Below are positions 23,518 through 34,053 of a DNA stretch of 43,444 nucleotides, one piece after another. Numbering within the stretch: position 1 is the stretch's first letter; each line of letters begins with the position of its first letter. Origin of the DNA: Bacillota bacterium (lineage in GTDB: Bacteria > Bacillota > Clostridia > Peptostreptococcales > Anaerovoracaceae); NCBI GenBank assembly GCA_017431785.1, contig JAFRKJ010000075.1, positions 1 through 43,444 of the forward strand, read 5' to 3'. The position numbers and the translations under genes were made by a program. The notes below the pieces were generated by a model. The model saw nothing but the letters and a program-made list of their open reading frames with translations, ran no database searches and was not told the origin of the DNA.

Positions 23518-24735
23518 TTATTTGAGAGCCTCGACTGTGTAAATCGTGGCTGTCTTACCACCTTGCCATACATTTATATATGCTGTCTTCATCGGATCTC
23601 CATTCTGGTTGAAATTGATCAGTCCCGTTGCGCCTTCAAAACTGTACTGCGGATCCGACAGTATTTTGTTGATGTCTTCGCTGGTCGCGTCATCTGCCGC
23701 TTTGTCTATCGCGTCTACCGCGACGAAGTATGCGTCGTATCCAAGAGCCATCGCTTCGGACGGTTCACTGTCTCTTCCATATTCTTCAGCATAAGCCTTC
23801 AGGAAACTTTCTCTTTCTTTTGTGACTGCTTCTTCGCCGATTCCACTGTTGTCCGCCGAGAAGAACTGGACGAATGCAGCATTGGTCGCTTTGACCTTGT
23901 TGCTGAGCATCTTATGGAATTCTTCCATACCCCAATCCGAATCGCCGAGGAACATAACGTTCAGTTTCATCTCGGCCGCCTGATTGATGATGTTTGCCGC
24001 ATCTGTATAGTCACCCGGCAGAATAACCTTGTCCACTTTGGTTTCTGCAAGCTTCGTCAGAACCTCTGTGAAGTCCTTCTGCCCTGTCGTGTACTCTTCA
24101 TAATAGGCAATGGAGTCGTCGTTTTCTGTTTCCGCCTTCATTCTGTCTGTGAATGCCGTAGCCTCCGCAAGGGCTACGTCATCGTTCCTAGGCAAAAGCA
24201 CTCCGGCGACATTCTCATTCTCTGACTCCAGTATATATCTCGCCAGCAGATCCCCCTGGTTGGATGCAACGTAGCAGACTCTGTAGTAATACTCATTGTT
24301 CACAGTCACCAGCGGGTTTGTATTGGTGATTGCGATGGCAGGGATCTTAGCTTCCTTGATGTACGGTGACGCAGCAAGCGAGAACACGTTTCCGTAGCTT
24401 CCCAATATGACCATCGGCTTTTTTTCGACCAGTGTCTTCGCTGCGGTCTCCGCGGCGTCGATATCTGACTTATCATCGGAGAACACAAGTGATATCAGCT
24501 TGCCGTTTACATTCGGATGCACTTTGTTCGCAAGTTGAATCCCTCTGATTTCATCTTCCGCGGCCTTTGAATCCGCTCCCGTGACCGGCTCAAGAACTCC
24601 GATCTGTATCGTCGTGTCAGGATCCTGCTCATCTATAAACGCCGCCTTGAAGTTGTCCCATGTCGTACATCCGCACAGGACCATCATACAAGCGGTAAAT
24701 ACTGCTATTAAAATTGTCGTTTTAAATCTCTTCAC
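23518..24735 (-). CDS. ABC transporter substrate-binding lipoprotein (LivJ-like)
   Basis: The roughly 405-residue protein is a periplasmic-binding-protein type I lipoprotein of the branched-chain amino acid/amide class. A signal peptide (KRFKTTILIAVFTACMMVL) ends in the lipobox LCGC, with Cys23 the lipidated residue. The mature domain shows IQIGVLEPVTGADSKAAEDE, SYGNVFSLAASPYIKEAKIP and FLGDSDWG, typical of LivJ-type receptors. I choose GTG 24735 as start, because GAGGTGA sits exactly six bases before it; an ATG seven codons upstream would place that site inside the gene. No permease or ATPase genes are adjacent, so its partners are elsewhere or it acts as a sensor. Ligand unknown. Confidence 0.88.
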   Translation of the reverse strand: MKRFKTTILIAVFTACMMVLCGCTTWDNFKAAFIDEQDPDTTIQIGVLEPVTGADSKAAEDEIRGIQLANKVHPNVNGKLISLVFSDDKSDIDAAETAAKTLVEKKPMVILGSYGNVFSLAASPYIKEAKIPAIAITNTNPLVTVNNEYYYRVCYVASNQGDLLARYILESENENVAGVLLPRNDDVALAEATAFTDRMKAETENDDSIAYYEEYTTGQKDFTEVLTKLAETKVDKVILPGDYTDAANIINQAAEMKLNVMFLGDSDWGMEEFHKMLSNKVKATNAAFVQFFSADNSGIGEEAVTKERESFLKAYAEEYGRDSEPSEAMALGYDAYFVAVDAIDKAADDATSEDINKILSDPQYSFEGATGLINFNQNGDPMKTAYINVWQGGKTATIYTVEALK

Positions 24736-24764
24736 CTGTTTCACCTCGTTGCGCATACATAGTT

Positions 24765-24793
24765 ATTATACATATAACAGGCCGAAAGGTAAA
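24765..24793 (-). promoter_or_regulatory. promoter of the binding-lipoprotein/nifU/pepV/3D operon
   Basis: The minus strand has -10 TATAAT (24765-24770, perfect), a 17-base spacer and -35 TTTACC (24788-24793). The transcript would start near 24758, about 20 bases before the GTG start, which leaves room for the GAGGTGA ribosome binding site. Confidence 0.8.
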
Positions 24794-24804
24794 GAACGGA
24801 AGTG

Positions 24805-24837
24805 AAAAACAGGAGACCTGACAAATCAGATCTCCTG
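24805..24837 (-). terminator. intrinsic terminator of the giant gene
   Basis: A 12-bp stem (24810-24821 with 24826-24837, one G-T pair) with a short loop is followed on the minus strand by TTTTTC. It lies about 40 bases past the stop codon at 24877 and just upstream of the next promoter. Confidence 0.85.
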
Positions 24838-24876
24838 CTATTGATGGCTCCACTGCGTTCCCCGCATTGGAATCAT

Positions 24877-27800
24877 TTATTTCACAGTAACGACAATGGT
24901 CTTCCATACACCGTTGACAGCAGATACATAGATCGTGCACCTTCCTGCCTTCTTCCCTGTGATGACTCCCTTTGCAGATACCGTTGCGACCTTCTTGTTG
25001 CTGCTCTTGTACCGCAGCGTTGGTTCATGCTTTTGACTGAGCAGTTTTTTCTTTGCTGCGACCTTCGTGACTTTGCCGTAGATCTTTGCCGTTTTGCCGA
25101 CTTTCACTCCGTAAGAAGCAATGCTTACGGTAACGGCTTTAGGGTTCGTATAATTCTTGTTCTTAGTCAGAACGAAGTGTGCCACAGGGCTTGTACTGAG
25201 ATTCGTATACTTCCCGTTCACTTTCTTCTGGGCTACGACCTTGATCTTATATACTCCCTTCTGCTTCAGGCCTGTCAGCTTATAAGATGACTTTGTGGCG
25301 CTGACCTTCGTATATGACTTGCTGAACGCCGCTTTATTACAGGTCGACCGGTATACCAGATATCTGTCGGCGCCATAGACTTTGTTCCATGTAATTGTCG
25401 CCGTCTTTGCCTGTGCCGTTACTTTCGCAGTAATCGGAATTCTCACGAATTCACCACCGAACGTAATATCGGACTTCACTGTAGTCGTAACTGACTTCCC
25501 TGCTCCCTTGAACGGTGCATTCCAGAAGTTGAACTGGCATCCTGTGTTTGCTGTCGCTGTTACCGTAAGTTTGGTCCCTTCCTTGACGTTGCTTCCGGAT
25601 TTGATGGTTTTCTTATTCGCATCAACGACCGTAATCTTACCGAAGGAGCTCTTCGCAATCTTGATCTGGTAGGATTTGACTGCCTTGACATCGAGATCGA
25701 TATCCACCATAACGTTGGATACCCTGATCTTCCAGCCTCCATCGGCCTTCTTGTCGATGCTCAGGATGTTGGAACCGGCTTCTTTATCGGTGTTCCTGTC
25801 AGAAACAGCATCGATGAGATAACCGTCCTCCGGAACAACTGAGAAGGTCGCCGTACCGTTTTCCCGTATCATATTTTCATACTGATCACCCTTTAGCGTA
25901 TCAGGCTCGACCTTGGTATCCGCTATTGTATAGTGTTCTCCATCGACCGGCAGCCGGTACGCCGCCAGATCTTTCATCGTAACCGTCACCGTCACGCTTG
26001 ACGTCAGGTCACTGATCTTCAGCGTATTTCCAAGTCCGAGGGCGCTACCTTCTTCTACGCTTCCGTCACCGTATTTGACCTTCCAGCTGTCGACCATCTC
26101 ATTATCATGCGGAACGATCGTAAATATGACATCTTTCCCTGATACATCTCTTACTCTCTTATTGATCGCATTGATCTGCTTCATTGCATCGCCTTTGCCC
26201 ACCTGGACTGTTCCCTCAGAAGAACTGTAGCCTGAAGGAAGATCGAACTCGATGTCGATCAACTCCGCCGGCAGGATCGTCATGACGATATCTCCGCTGG
26301 CTACGATATCTTTCAATTCAAAGCTGTTACTGGTCGCAGTCTGACCGTTCCACTCTGCCACGTAGTTGAATTCGCCTTCCGGATGGGCCGTCACCTTGAC
26401 ATTGCTGTGGCGTGCCACTTCGAATGAGACGGCATCATCTGATGCTGATACGAAATCATCTGTGCTGAGCTTGGTTCCGTCAACATAGACGTCGAATGAT
26501 CCTGCGCCTGTTCCTTCTTTCTTCACGTTAATCGTGAATTCCTTGATCTTCGCGAACTTGACATATACAGATTGATCTTCAGAAACTGAGCTGATGTTAT
26601 ATTTACCAAGTTCCTCGGCACTTCCAGGAAGTTCCTTCGTACACTCTGGATCACTGTACCAGCCTTTGATGAGATATCCTTTTTCCGGTGTCGCGGTCAA
26701 TGTGACGCCGGTTGTCTTCTCCAGATCCTTTCCGGATGAGATAAGGTCGCCCTTCGCATAATCCGCTACACTGTAATAGCCTTTACCCGGAGGATCCGGC
26801 ATGCTGCTGATCGCTGCGGTGACGCTTCCGTGCGGATCCGCATCATCTGAGACAGCCCCGTATGTCAGTTTGCAGGTAGGAGCCGGCTGCAGTTCTGAGA
26901 AGACGGCACGTACATCAACATCCTGGTCCGGACCGACAGTATACTCGAACTGCGAACCATCTTCATCCTGCACTGCACCATTGACTTCCCAACCAATGAT
27001 GTCACAGTTGTCATAAGGCGCAGCCTTAAAGTTTAACTTAACTTCTTCACCGAATATCGTTCCATACTTGACATTTGTTCCGTCATCTTTGTATGCGATG
27101 ACGCTTCCGCCTTGATTGTCTTTCGCACCGTAGGTCAGAATACTGCCTTTCATGTTGTTGAGCGCAGCAACCTCCAGCGTCTTTCCGACCCCGATATCTC
27201 CGATCAGCTCATCTGTTACATTGATCTTAAGGACATCATCGCTGCTTCCGAGGCTTACATAGTCCGGAATATTGTTGTTTCCAAGCACCTCGAGACCGTT
27301 CATGTTCCACGAACTGATCTTGTAGTTTGCAGCGGCATTATCTGTGATCGTGATCACACTGCCGCGATATACGTCTCTGAGTGAGCCTCCATCAGCGGAC
27401 GCATCTTTGCTGACTACATATGCGTCATCGCCGTTCCTGTCAACTTCCGCCTTGATCTTTCCGTGTGTTCCATCACCGATATCGGACAGGAAGTAGTCGA
27501 CATTGATGGCAGGAATCGGGCTGAATGTAACATTGACATCAAGATCCGTGTTGAATCCGCCTTCCGGAGCCTTGACATCCAGTGTAACATCGCTGCTTCC
27601 CTCGACCATTCCTGTGACAAAGTCTCCGTTGGCGCCTGTAACATTGATCTCATCGATCTCATAGCCCTTTGCCGGTTTCACCGTGAAACTGTGATCTGTT
27701 ACGCGGTTCTTGTAGAAGTAATCTCCGTTTGCCAGACCTTCATTATTGACGATACTACCGTTCGCGCCGGCTCCATAGGTCAGAACTGGTCTTGATATAA

Positions 27801-30800
27801 GATAGAGTTTAACAACGCAGTTACCGTTCAGTGAGCCGAGTCTCGTCTTGGTAGCTTCCCAACCCTTCGATAAAACGGATTCTTCACCTTCATCTTTTGT
27901 GACTGTCCATTTGCTTACCTGGTATTTATCAGGAAGGTTGACTGCTTCGAAATCGATCGGGATGTAAGCGGTGTACGTTCCGCCATTGACAACATCCACG
28001 CCTTCTGAAGTTGCCTTGATCACATCGCCGGCATTTCCTCCGTCATCGGTAATGACTTTATATGAAATGCTGACCTTCTTGAAATCAGCAACTTCGATTT
28101 CAATACTGATATCTTCCTGAACACTATTGATTCTGTAAGTCGGCTTGCTCCCCTGAAGGACAGTGGATCCGGAACCCTTAACCAGTCTCCACTCCTTGAT
28201 GATCACATTATCCGGAAGGTCTGTCGAAATTGTCAGTGCGCTTCCCTTCTCCGCTGTTCCGTTGTTCAGGAGACCATCAATGTTGATTTCTCCGGCAGGA
28301 GATTCAACGCCGCCTTCATCCACGAACTTCACGGAAACGGTGTAGAATTCTTCCTGTTCAAATTCTACGGTTACCTTCGTGTCGGCATCCAATCTCAGGA
28401 GAATCAGGTCTTTGCCGGTGAACACTTCTCCGTTTTCCTTATATACTTCCGGTTCTCCGCCGCCCTTAGCAATGTTCCACTGCTTGACCACATATCCTTT
28501 ATCCGGCTTCGCCGTCAGAATGGTACTCTTTCCATTGGCAACTGTTTCCGGTGAAGTCATTTCGCTTCCTGCACTGCTATCCTTATAGTAGTGGCCTTCC
28601 ACAGAGCCGTTTGCTTTTGCTTCAAAGGTCAGCTTAAATGCGGCAGGTTCGAATGTCGCCTTGGCTTCAACGCCCCTGGACAACGCAGTGATGACGATGT
28701 CGTCACCGTCGATGATATAATCTGTACCCTCCTGCAGCATGTTGCCGCCTGCATCCTTCACGATCCACTCGTCAACCTTGAAGTTTTCATCCGGTGTTGC
28801 ACTAAGGGTGACCATCGTGCCTTCGAGCAGTGGTGCACCACTGTCAAATGCTCTCTTGTTATCTCCCTGGAAACCTCTGACCGATCCGTTGGATCCGGCC
28901 TCGTACTTCACGTTGAATACGCCGGCTTCCACAATGAAGTATCCTTCTTTGAACGTTACGTTATACTTTGCCTTGAACTCATTTACAGCGTTCTGGCTCG
29001 CTTCGTCTGTCTTGTATTTCAGTTCCGTTCTATAGGTGCCTGCAGCTGAATCTTCCGTTAAGGAAGGTGTTGAAGTCAGGTCGAAGACATCCTCGATCTT
29101 GATTTTGCCCTGATCTGCTGCCGCAAATGCCGGTTTCGAATCATTATCCTTATAAGCTGCGACTACATCCGTGATGTCCGGGACTTTCTCAGGATTCGAT
29201 GCAGCTGAGAGGCCCTTCTTCGATGGTGCTGTCAGCGTAATCGGGCGCTTGATCACATTGACCGTACAGGACGCGATCACCTTCCCATCTTCGTATGCGA
29301 CGAAGACGTGTTTTCCTGTTGCAACCGGAGTGAAGGTGTTATCTTCAAGGTCTACTTCCTTCAGTGTATCTGATAAATCATTATATGCGACCTGATAACT
29401 TACTCCATCATAGGAAGTCATATCTGTATGGTTCTCTTCGCCCGATGGGTCGAAGTTAATCTGGTCAAGCTTCAAGCTGATCTTATCGCCGTAGACCGCG
29501 CCATTCGCGGAGAGCGCATAAATGCTTGCAGCATCCGGATCCTCAGTATTTTTATCAAAGGCATAATAGATTGTTGTTCCGGAAGAAGTGATTGTTGATT
29601 CGTTTCCTCCGAATACCGCCGTGATCTCATAAGTCCCCGGTGCTTCCGGTGTCCATTTTGCGGTTGCCGTTCCTGCGCTGTCTGACGTCGCATTGACGGA
29701 TTTCACCGCGTTGGTATTCGTATTGCGGATGTTGAAGACAACAACGCCTTCCTTGCTTGCGCCTTCACTCTTTGGTGTTACTGTTGCTATAAGAGTGACT
29801 TCATCGCCGCCTTCTGTCACAACCCGGTCTACCATATTCGGAACATCATCCTGAACGGTTTCACCCGGTACAGCATTGATGGTTCCGTCTTCTGAACTGT
29901 AGGTACCATCCGGAATGATTTCTGTCAGCACCTCCAGCGTACCATCTGCCTTCTTGTAGTAATAGCTTCCGTCATTCGGATCTATGGACTTATATACCTT
30001 GTAACTATCATCCGTATAGTTGTCTCCATCAGGTACCATGACAAGATATGTATTCCCTCCGATCGTCTCGGTCGCAACAGTATATGGTTCTGCAGCGCCC
30101 TGAAGGAGGTCGTTCACCATATTATCAGTGATCTTTGTGAGTGCATAATTGCCTTCCCCGTCTGGTCTGTACTCGTACCAGTTCAACGTGTTGTCTCTGA
30201 AATACAGTTCAGACTGGAGAGTGAATACGTCATATGTTTTGCCGTCCAGTTCAGCGGTAACCTGATTCTCTCCAACAGTGAATAGCAAATCGTCAGATGA
30301 CAGGTCTGTCCAGATATCCGGATCAAGACCTGATGTGAAGTGCTTTTTCCCCTGCGTCAGCTGCTTCATTGCTTCCGCTGTCATCGCATCCTCGTTGAAA
30401 CCGGTCAGCGCATAATAATCATTGGTATCTTTGAGATTGTAGATGTATTCCGGGTCCGGATCGTCAGACGCTTCATTCTTGACCACAATGAATGTGTACG
30501 TGTCTTCACCGATCGTCACATCGATCTCCCGATCGATCTTCTTGGTACCGTCCTGAACGGTCTGAACCTCAGACTTGCTCGCCCAACCGCGGTTCTGTCC
30601 CTGGAATTCATTCGGATCTCTGCTGTCTGTGTTGACGGCAGAAGCAGTCGTATCTGTTGTCGATCTTCCAACATGGAGGGTTGCAATATCACTGTATATA
30701 TTGACCTTCTGACTGGATCCTTTGATCAATTCACCAACGACGACTCTGTATTGATAGTCATCCATATCATTGGTTACGTTTGGCAGCGTTAATGTTGATG

Positions 30801-33800
30801 TCTTTACTCCATTGACCCATTTGTTGGTCTCCGGATCTTTCTTTTGCCACATATACGTAATCTCTGATGCGTTCTCGCTCGGTTTTGCCGTTACCGAGAA
30901 CGTGGCTGTTTCACCGGTCAGAACGTACTGGTCCTTAGGCTGAGATGTAATGATCGGCATCTCGGAATCGCCCAATGTCGTTGCTGCGACCGGATTCGTG
31001 TACATGGAGTATTCGACCCTACTCTCCTCGAGCTTATACGCCCGGACGGAGAACTGATACTCTGTTTCCGGGGAAAGCTTGTCCGCTGTGAACTTGGTCG
31101 TATTCGCATCCGTACTGCCTAAGTACACGTATTCCGATCCAGTAACAGGATCGTCGATATACTGATAAACCTCATAACCGGTAGGTCTCTTGTATCCCTG
31201 TTCCCAATCAACGACAATGGTGTCTGTCGTGACGGATTCAATCCTGACATCCCTCGGAATGCTGAGCGGTTCATCGACCTCTGTGACGATATATCCAACG
31301 ACCGGAATCTCCTGTGGTTTGTCACTTGAGCCGACAGTATCGGACCATGTGGCCAGCTGCCATGTGAACCCATATTTCAAACCGCCATCCACTTCCGGAG
31401 GTGAGGCTACGGATCCGCTCTTTGTTACCGTGTGCATCTTGGTGGTAGATTCGCCACCGCCCCAGCTTCCTCCGATGCTGGCACCCCACAGCATCTCAAA
31501 CCCATTGCCTGCGCCTTCAGCGCTGAATCCATACTTGAGCGTTCCCTCGAGGGAATTCGTATAGGTCTGTGAATCTGTGGTTCCGTTACCCATCTCAAAT
31601 GCCTGTGCCGTGGTGTAGGATCCATCATTTTCCACTCTCCAGGTCTTAGGGTTCTCGGTCGTAGTAACACAATTCTGAAGTCCGATGTTGGATTTCGGAT
31701 AAGAATCCGGCTGTCCCGGTACACAGCGCTCGACACCGGAAGAACCTGTCGAAATCAGATAATCATCCGACTTGGTCGGATCTGTCTTGACCATTTCATT
31801 GTATTTATCAACGTTCATGACCATCATGGCCGGCTCTCTCGGAATTCCAATGGCCATATTGTGCTTTTCCAAATCGCCTTTGCCATTTGGTGAATATACA
31901 TCGTAGTGGTACATGACGACCGGTGTTCTGGTCAGAACGACTTTGTTGGTCTTACCGGTATTCTCTACTTCCCAGCTCCATGATTGTGTTGTTTCTTTTT
32001 CATATTCCCATGCCCATTCATGGGTAAAGCTTGCCTCAGTAGAAACCTTCAGGCAGCTTAAAGTCAGATCGGCACTTACGACGACACCTGCCGATACGGA
32101 AGAACTCGTCGTGGTGCTGTGACCTTCTTCATACGACTTTCCTATTGATGTAGAGCAGTTATCGCCATATCCATATCCCGCTTCATCCAGGTCTCCGAAA
32201 TACGGTGCGGCCTGAAGAAGTGCCATAACCTCCGGATCTGCGTAGGTATATTCCTTGCTCTTGTATTCAAAAATTTCTGTATCATTATCTGTGTCCACGG
32301 CTGCAATCGCAATGGCCGGGTCATCGCTCTTTGCCGTCCAGTCAACGAATGTCTTGCCATCGCGCGATCCGCCGTTTTGGGTACCGGACTGCAGGAACAC
32401 TTTTCCGCCGGATTCTTCATCCACAGCGACCTGGACGATGCCCTTCTTCTCCTCCACTGTATAACCGGCATAATATACGCGGTATAGATACTTCTCTACA
32501 CTATCCTGCTTATATCCGGCCGTCCACAGTACCTGTTCTACGCCCAGCTCGTTGGAATCGAAATTGCCGGCAACGGCCTCATCAAACCAGGTGTTCGATA
32601 AAGAGGTGCTATCACCCATGCCGTTATCCGATTCGCTCGCTACATCTGCTGTTTTGACTGCGGTGAATTTGGTGCCGTCATGATCGTAGAACGTACCGTT
32701 GAGGAAAATGCTTTCTTTAGCATTTCTTCCGTTCATCGCAACGCAGCAAAGTGCCGGCGGCCCTTGCTGGTCATCTCTGTCATTGTATGTGCCGACTCCA
32801 TCCTCTGTGAATGGGTCAAAAGCCAGGAACTGATAGGTGGGATCGCTGTATCTTCCTTCTTTTCCCGGTGTGTATTTAATGGTTGCAGTCAGGAAGTTTT
32901 CGTCTCTGACCCTATCCCTGTCTCCCGGGTTCTCCGATATTTTCGAATAAGTATAGAAGCCTGCCAGAACGATTTCCGGGAACCCGTCATAATCCAGGTC
33001 TCCGCAGGAAATGTCACACGCCCTCATATTGAACTTCGTTGTTCTGTCGTCTTTTTCAGGGTCTTTCATGTTACCAGTTTCCAGATACCACATCTGCGAA
33101 GGATATCCGCTTCTGGCATGATTGTAGAGCCCCAGTTTGGTCGCTCTACCGCTAAAGTTCGCACTATCGCTGTCCTCTTTGATGTCGCCAAAGTAGGTTG
33201 CAATCAGCAGGTCGTCGATACCATCCCTATCGATGTCATCCGCTTCCAAATTGCACTGCACCATGGCATTGGCCATTCTCTTGTTGGTGGCACTGTATTT
33301 TGTTGACAGCTTCCAAGCCAGCGTCCCGACCTGATCTTCAAGTGAAATATCTCTGATCTTTTTTAAATTCTTTCCGTTCAGGATTCGGACGTATGACCCG
33401 TCTCTATCCGGAACATAGACTGCGAGCTCATCTGCGCCATCTCCATCAAAGTCTCCGGCAGTGATCTGGAAATATGACTTATATGCCCACTGTTCGATAC
33501 CCTCGAACCATGAGGCATTATCTCCATCGCCTACATAAATACCTTCGATTTGTTTCTCTCCGCCAGTTTCTGCATTACGTTTAAATACGTTGATATAGCC
33601 TTTACTTCCATCACGTATTGCGAACTCCACTTCTGCTGTGTAGTTCTTCTTGCCGCTTGCGTATGCATCGTAGGCAACCGCATTGGTGAACCGTCCTGTT
33701 TTGTTTCCCGTGAAGTTCTTGATCTTGTCATCACCGTGCGGCGCTTTGATGTCATGAATACGGTTTTTGTTTTTGAAATTATAGACAGATGCCTGATACT

Positions 33801-34053
33801 TTCCCTTTTCCTGCCACGAAATGTACGTTTCGTGCTTGATACCGATTGGCTGTCTTCCCTGCCCATACGGGTTCTGCCCGTCGTTCGCATCGAAATCACT
33901 CGGCACCGAAATATCGAATCCGTACTGATCCTTTTCGGCAGCGCTAACCGTCATATGTTTTAGCGTGGAACTCATTGACGCAACAAAAATGATGCATATC
34001 AATACAGCAAAAATGCGTTTGATGAGCGTTTTATTGTCTGCTTCTTTAAACAT
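24877..34053 (-). CDS. giant secreted multidomain protein (FG-GAP, Ig-like, Fn3, InlB-type repeats)
   Basis: The 3058-residue protein has a signal peptide (basic start, hydrophobic residues about 12-30, likely cut near AVSAAE-type TVSAAEKD). Residues about 190-600 carry FG-GAP/VCBS-like calcium loops (DFDGDGADEL, DIDRDGIDDL, DLDYDGFPEI, DTDNDTEI) of a beta-propeller. Residues 632-720 and about 840-880 are rich in alternating Ser/Thr and aromatic residues, reminiscent of aerolysin-type beta-strands. Then come a fibronectin III domain (930-1026), an Ig-like domain (1031-1120), further Ig- and MBG-like domains (about 1405-1710), and roughly 1000 residues of InlB/bacterial-repeat modules with GSV and GYxI motifs (1711-2770). 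A second Fn3 (about 2871-2960) and a C-terminal Big2-like domain follow. There is no LPXTG motif. The AAGGAG site and own terminator suggest a single-gene unit. An adhesin or toxin-like role is inference. Confidence 0.9.
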   Translation of the reverse strand: MFKEADNKTLIKRIFAVLICIIFVASMSSTLKHMTVSAAEKDQYGFDISVPSDFDANDGQNPYGQGRQPIGIKHETYISWQEKGKYQASVYNFKNKNRIHDIKAPHGDDKIKNFTGNKTGRFTNAVAYDAYASGKKNYTAEVEFAIRDGSKGYINVFKRNAETGGEKQIEGIYVGDGDNASWFEGIEQWAYKSYFQITAGDFDGDGADELAVYVPDRDGSYVRILNGKNLKKIRDISLEDQVGTLAWKLSTKYSATNKRMANAMVQCNLEADDIDRDGIDDLLIATYFGDIKEDSDSANFSGRATKLGLYNHARSGYPSQMWYLETGNMKDPEKDDRTTKFNMRACDISCGDLDYDGFPEIVLAGFYTYSKISENPGDRDRVRDENFLTATIKYTPGKEGRYSDPTYQFLAFDPFTEDGVGTYNDRDDQQGPPALCCVAMNGRNAKESIFLNGTFYDHDGTKFTAVKTADVASESDNGMGDSTSLSNTWFDEAVAGNFDSNELGVEQVLWTAGYKQDSVEKYLYRVYYAGYTVEEKKGIVQVAVDEESGGKVFLQSGTQNGGSRDGKTFVDWTAKSDDPAIAIAAVDTDNDTEIFEYKSKEYTYADPEVMALLQAAPYFGDLDEAGYGYGDNCSTSIGKSYEEGHSTTTSSSVSAGVVVSADLTLSCLKVSTEASFTHEWAWEYEKETTQSWSWEVENTGKTNKVVLTRTPVVMYHYDVYSPNGKGDLEKHNMAIGIPREPAMMVMNVDKYNEMVKTDPTKSDDYLISTGSSGVERCVPGQPDSYPKSNIGLQNCVTTTENPKTWRVENDGSYTTAQAFEMGNGTTDSQTYTNSLEGTLKYGFSAEGAGNGFEMLWGASIGGSWGGGESTTKMHTVTKSGSVASPPEVDGGLKYGFTWQLATWSDTVGSSDKPQEIPVVGYIVTEVDEPLSIPRDVRIESVTTDTIVVDWEQGYKRPTGYEVYQYIDDPVTGSEYVYLGSTDANTTKFTADKLSPETEYQFSVRAYKLEESRVEYSMYTNPVAATTLGDSEMPIITSQPKDQYVLTGETATFSVTAKPSENASEITYMWQKKDPETNKWVNGVKTSTLTLPNVTNDMDDYQYRVVVGELIKGSSQKVNIYSDIATLHVGRSTTDTTASAVNTDSRDPNEFQGQNRGWASKSEVQTVQDGTKKIDREIDVTIGEDTYTFIVVKNEASDDPDPEYIYNLKDTNDYYALTGFNEDAMTAEAMKQLTQGKKHFTSGLDPDIWTDLSSDDLLFTVGENQVTAELDGKTYDVFTLQSELYFRDNTLNWYEYRPDGEGNYALTKITDNMVNDLLQGAAEPYTVATETIGGNTYLVMVPDGDNYTDDSYKVYKSIDPNDGSYYYKKADGTLEVLTEIIPDGTYSSEDGTINAVPGETVQDDVPNMVDRVVTEGGDEVTLIATVTPKSEGASKEGVVVFNIRNTNTNAVKSVNATSDSAGTATAKWTPEAPGTYEITAVFGGNESTITSSGTTIYYAFDKNTEDPDAASIYALSANGAVYGDKISLKLDQINFDPSGEENHTDMTSYDGVSYQVAYNDLSDTLKEVDLEDNTFTPVATGKHVFVAYEDGKVIASCTVNVIKRPITLTAPSKKGLSAASNPEKVPDITDVVAAYKDNDSKPAFAAADQGKIKIEDVFDLTSTPSLTEDSAAGTYRTELKYKTDEASQNAVNEFKAKYNVTFKEGYFIVEAGVFNVKYEAGSNGSVRGFQGDNKRAFDSGAPLLEGTMVTLSATPDENFKVDEWIVKDAGGNMLQEGTDYIIDGDDIVITALSRGVEAKATFEPAAFKLTFEAKANGSVEGHYYKDSSAGSEMTSPETVANGKSTILTAKPDKGYVVKQWNIAKGGGEPEVYKENGEVFTGKDLILLRLDADTKVTVEFEQEEFYTVSVKFVDEGGVESPAGEINIDGLLNNGTAEKGSALTISTDLPDNVIIKEWRLVKGSGSTVLQGSKPTYRINSVQEDISIEIEVADFKKVSISYKVITDDGGNAGDVIKATSEGVDVVNGGTYTAYIPIDFEAVNLPDKYQVSKWTVTKDEGEESVLSKGWEATKTRLGSLNGNCVVKLYLISRPVLTYGAGANGSIVNNEGLANGDYFYKNRVTDHSFTVKPAKGYEIDEINVTGANGDFVTGMVEGSSDVTLDVKAPEGGFNTDLDVNVTFSPIPAINVDYFLSDIGDGTHGKIKAEVDRNGDDAYVVSKDASADGGSLRDVYRGSVITITDNAAANYKISSWNMNGLEVLGNNNIPDYVSLGSSDDVLKINVTDELIGDIGVGKTLEVAALNNMKGSILTYGAKDNQGGSVIAYKDDGTNVKYGTIFGEEVKLNFKAAPYDNCDIIGWEVNGAVQDEDGSQFEYTVGPDQDVDVRAVFSELQPAPTCKLTYGAVSDDADPHGSVTAAISSMPDPPGKGYYSVADYAKGDLISSGKDLEKTTGVTLTATPEKGYLIKGWYSDPECTKELPGSAEELGKYNISSVSEDQSVYVKFAKIKEFTINVKKEGTGAGSFDVYVDGTKLSTDDFVSASDDAVSFEVARHSNVKVTAHPEGEFNYVAEWNGQTATSNSFELKDIVASGDIVMTILPAELIDIEFDLPSGYSSSEGTVQVGKGDAMKQINAINKRVRDVSGKDVIFTIVPHDNEMVDSWKVKYGDGSVEEGSALGLGNTLKISDLTSSVTVTVTMKDLAAYRLPVDGEHYTIADTKVEPDTLKGDQYENMIRENGTATFSVVPEDGYLIDAVSDRNTDKEAGSNILSIDKKADGGWKIRVSNVMVDIDLDVKAVKSYQIKIAKSSFGKITVVDANKKTIKSGSNVKEGTKLTVTATANTGCQFNFWNAPFKGAGKSVTTTVKSDITFGGEFVRIPITAKVTAQAKTATITWNKVYGADRYLVYRSTCNKAAFSKSYTKVSATKSSYKLTGLKQKGVYKIKVVAQKKVNGKYTNLSTSPVAHFVLTKNKNYTNPKAVTVSIASYGVKVGKTAKIYGKVTKVAAKKKLLSQKHEPTLRYKSSNKKVATVSAKGVITGKKAGRCTIYVSAVNGVWKTIVVTVK

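Noticed and set aside
26000-29000. Repeat-coding DNA in the giant gene considered as a possible CRISPR-like or tandem array
   Set aside because: The repeats are at protein level with diverged codons; there is no regular DNA repeat-spacer pattern.
24877-34053. Many open frames of 60-220 codons antisense to the giant gene
   Set aside because: They are frame shadows of a coding sequence with strong codon bias; none has its own ribosome binding site or a recognisable domain.
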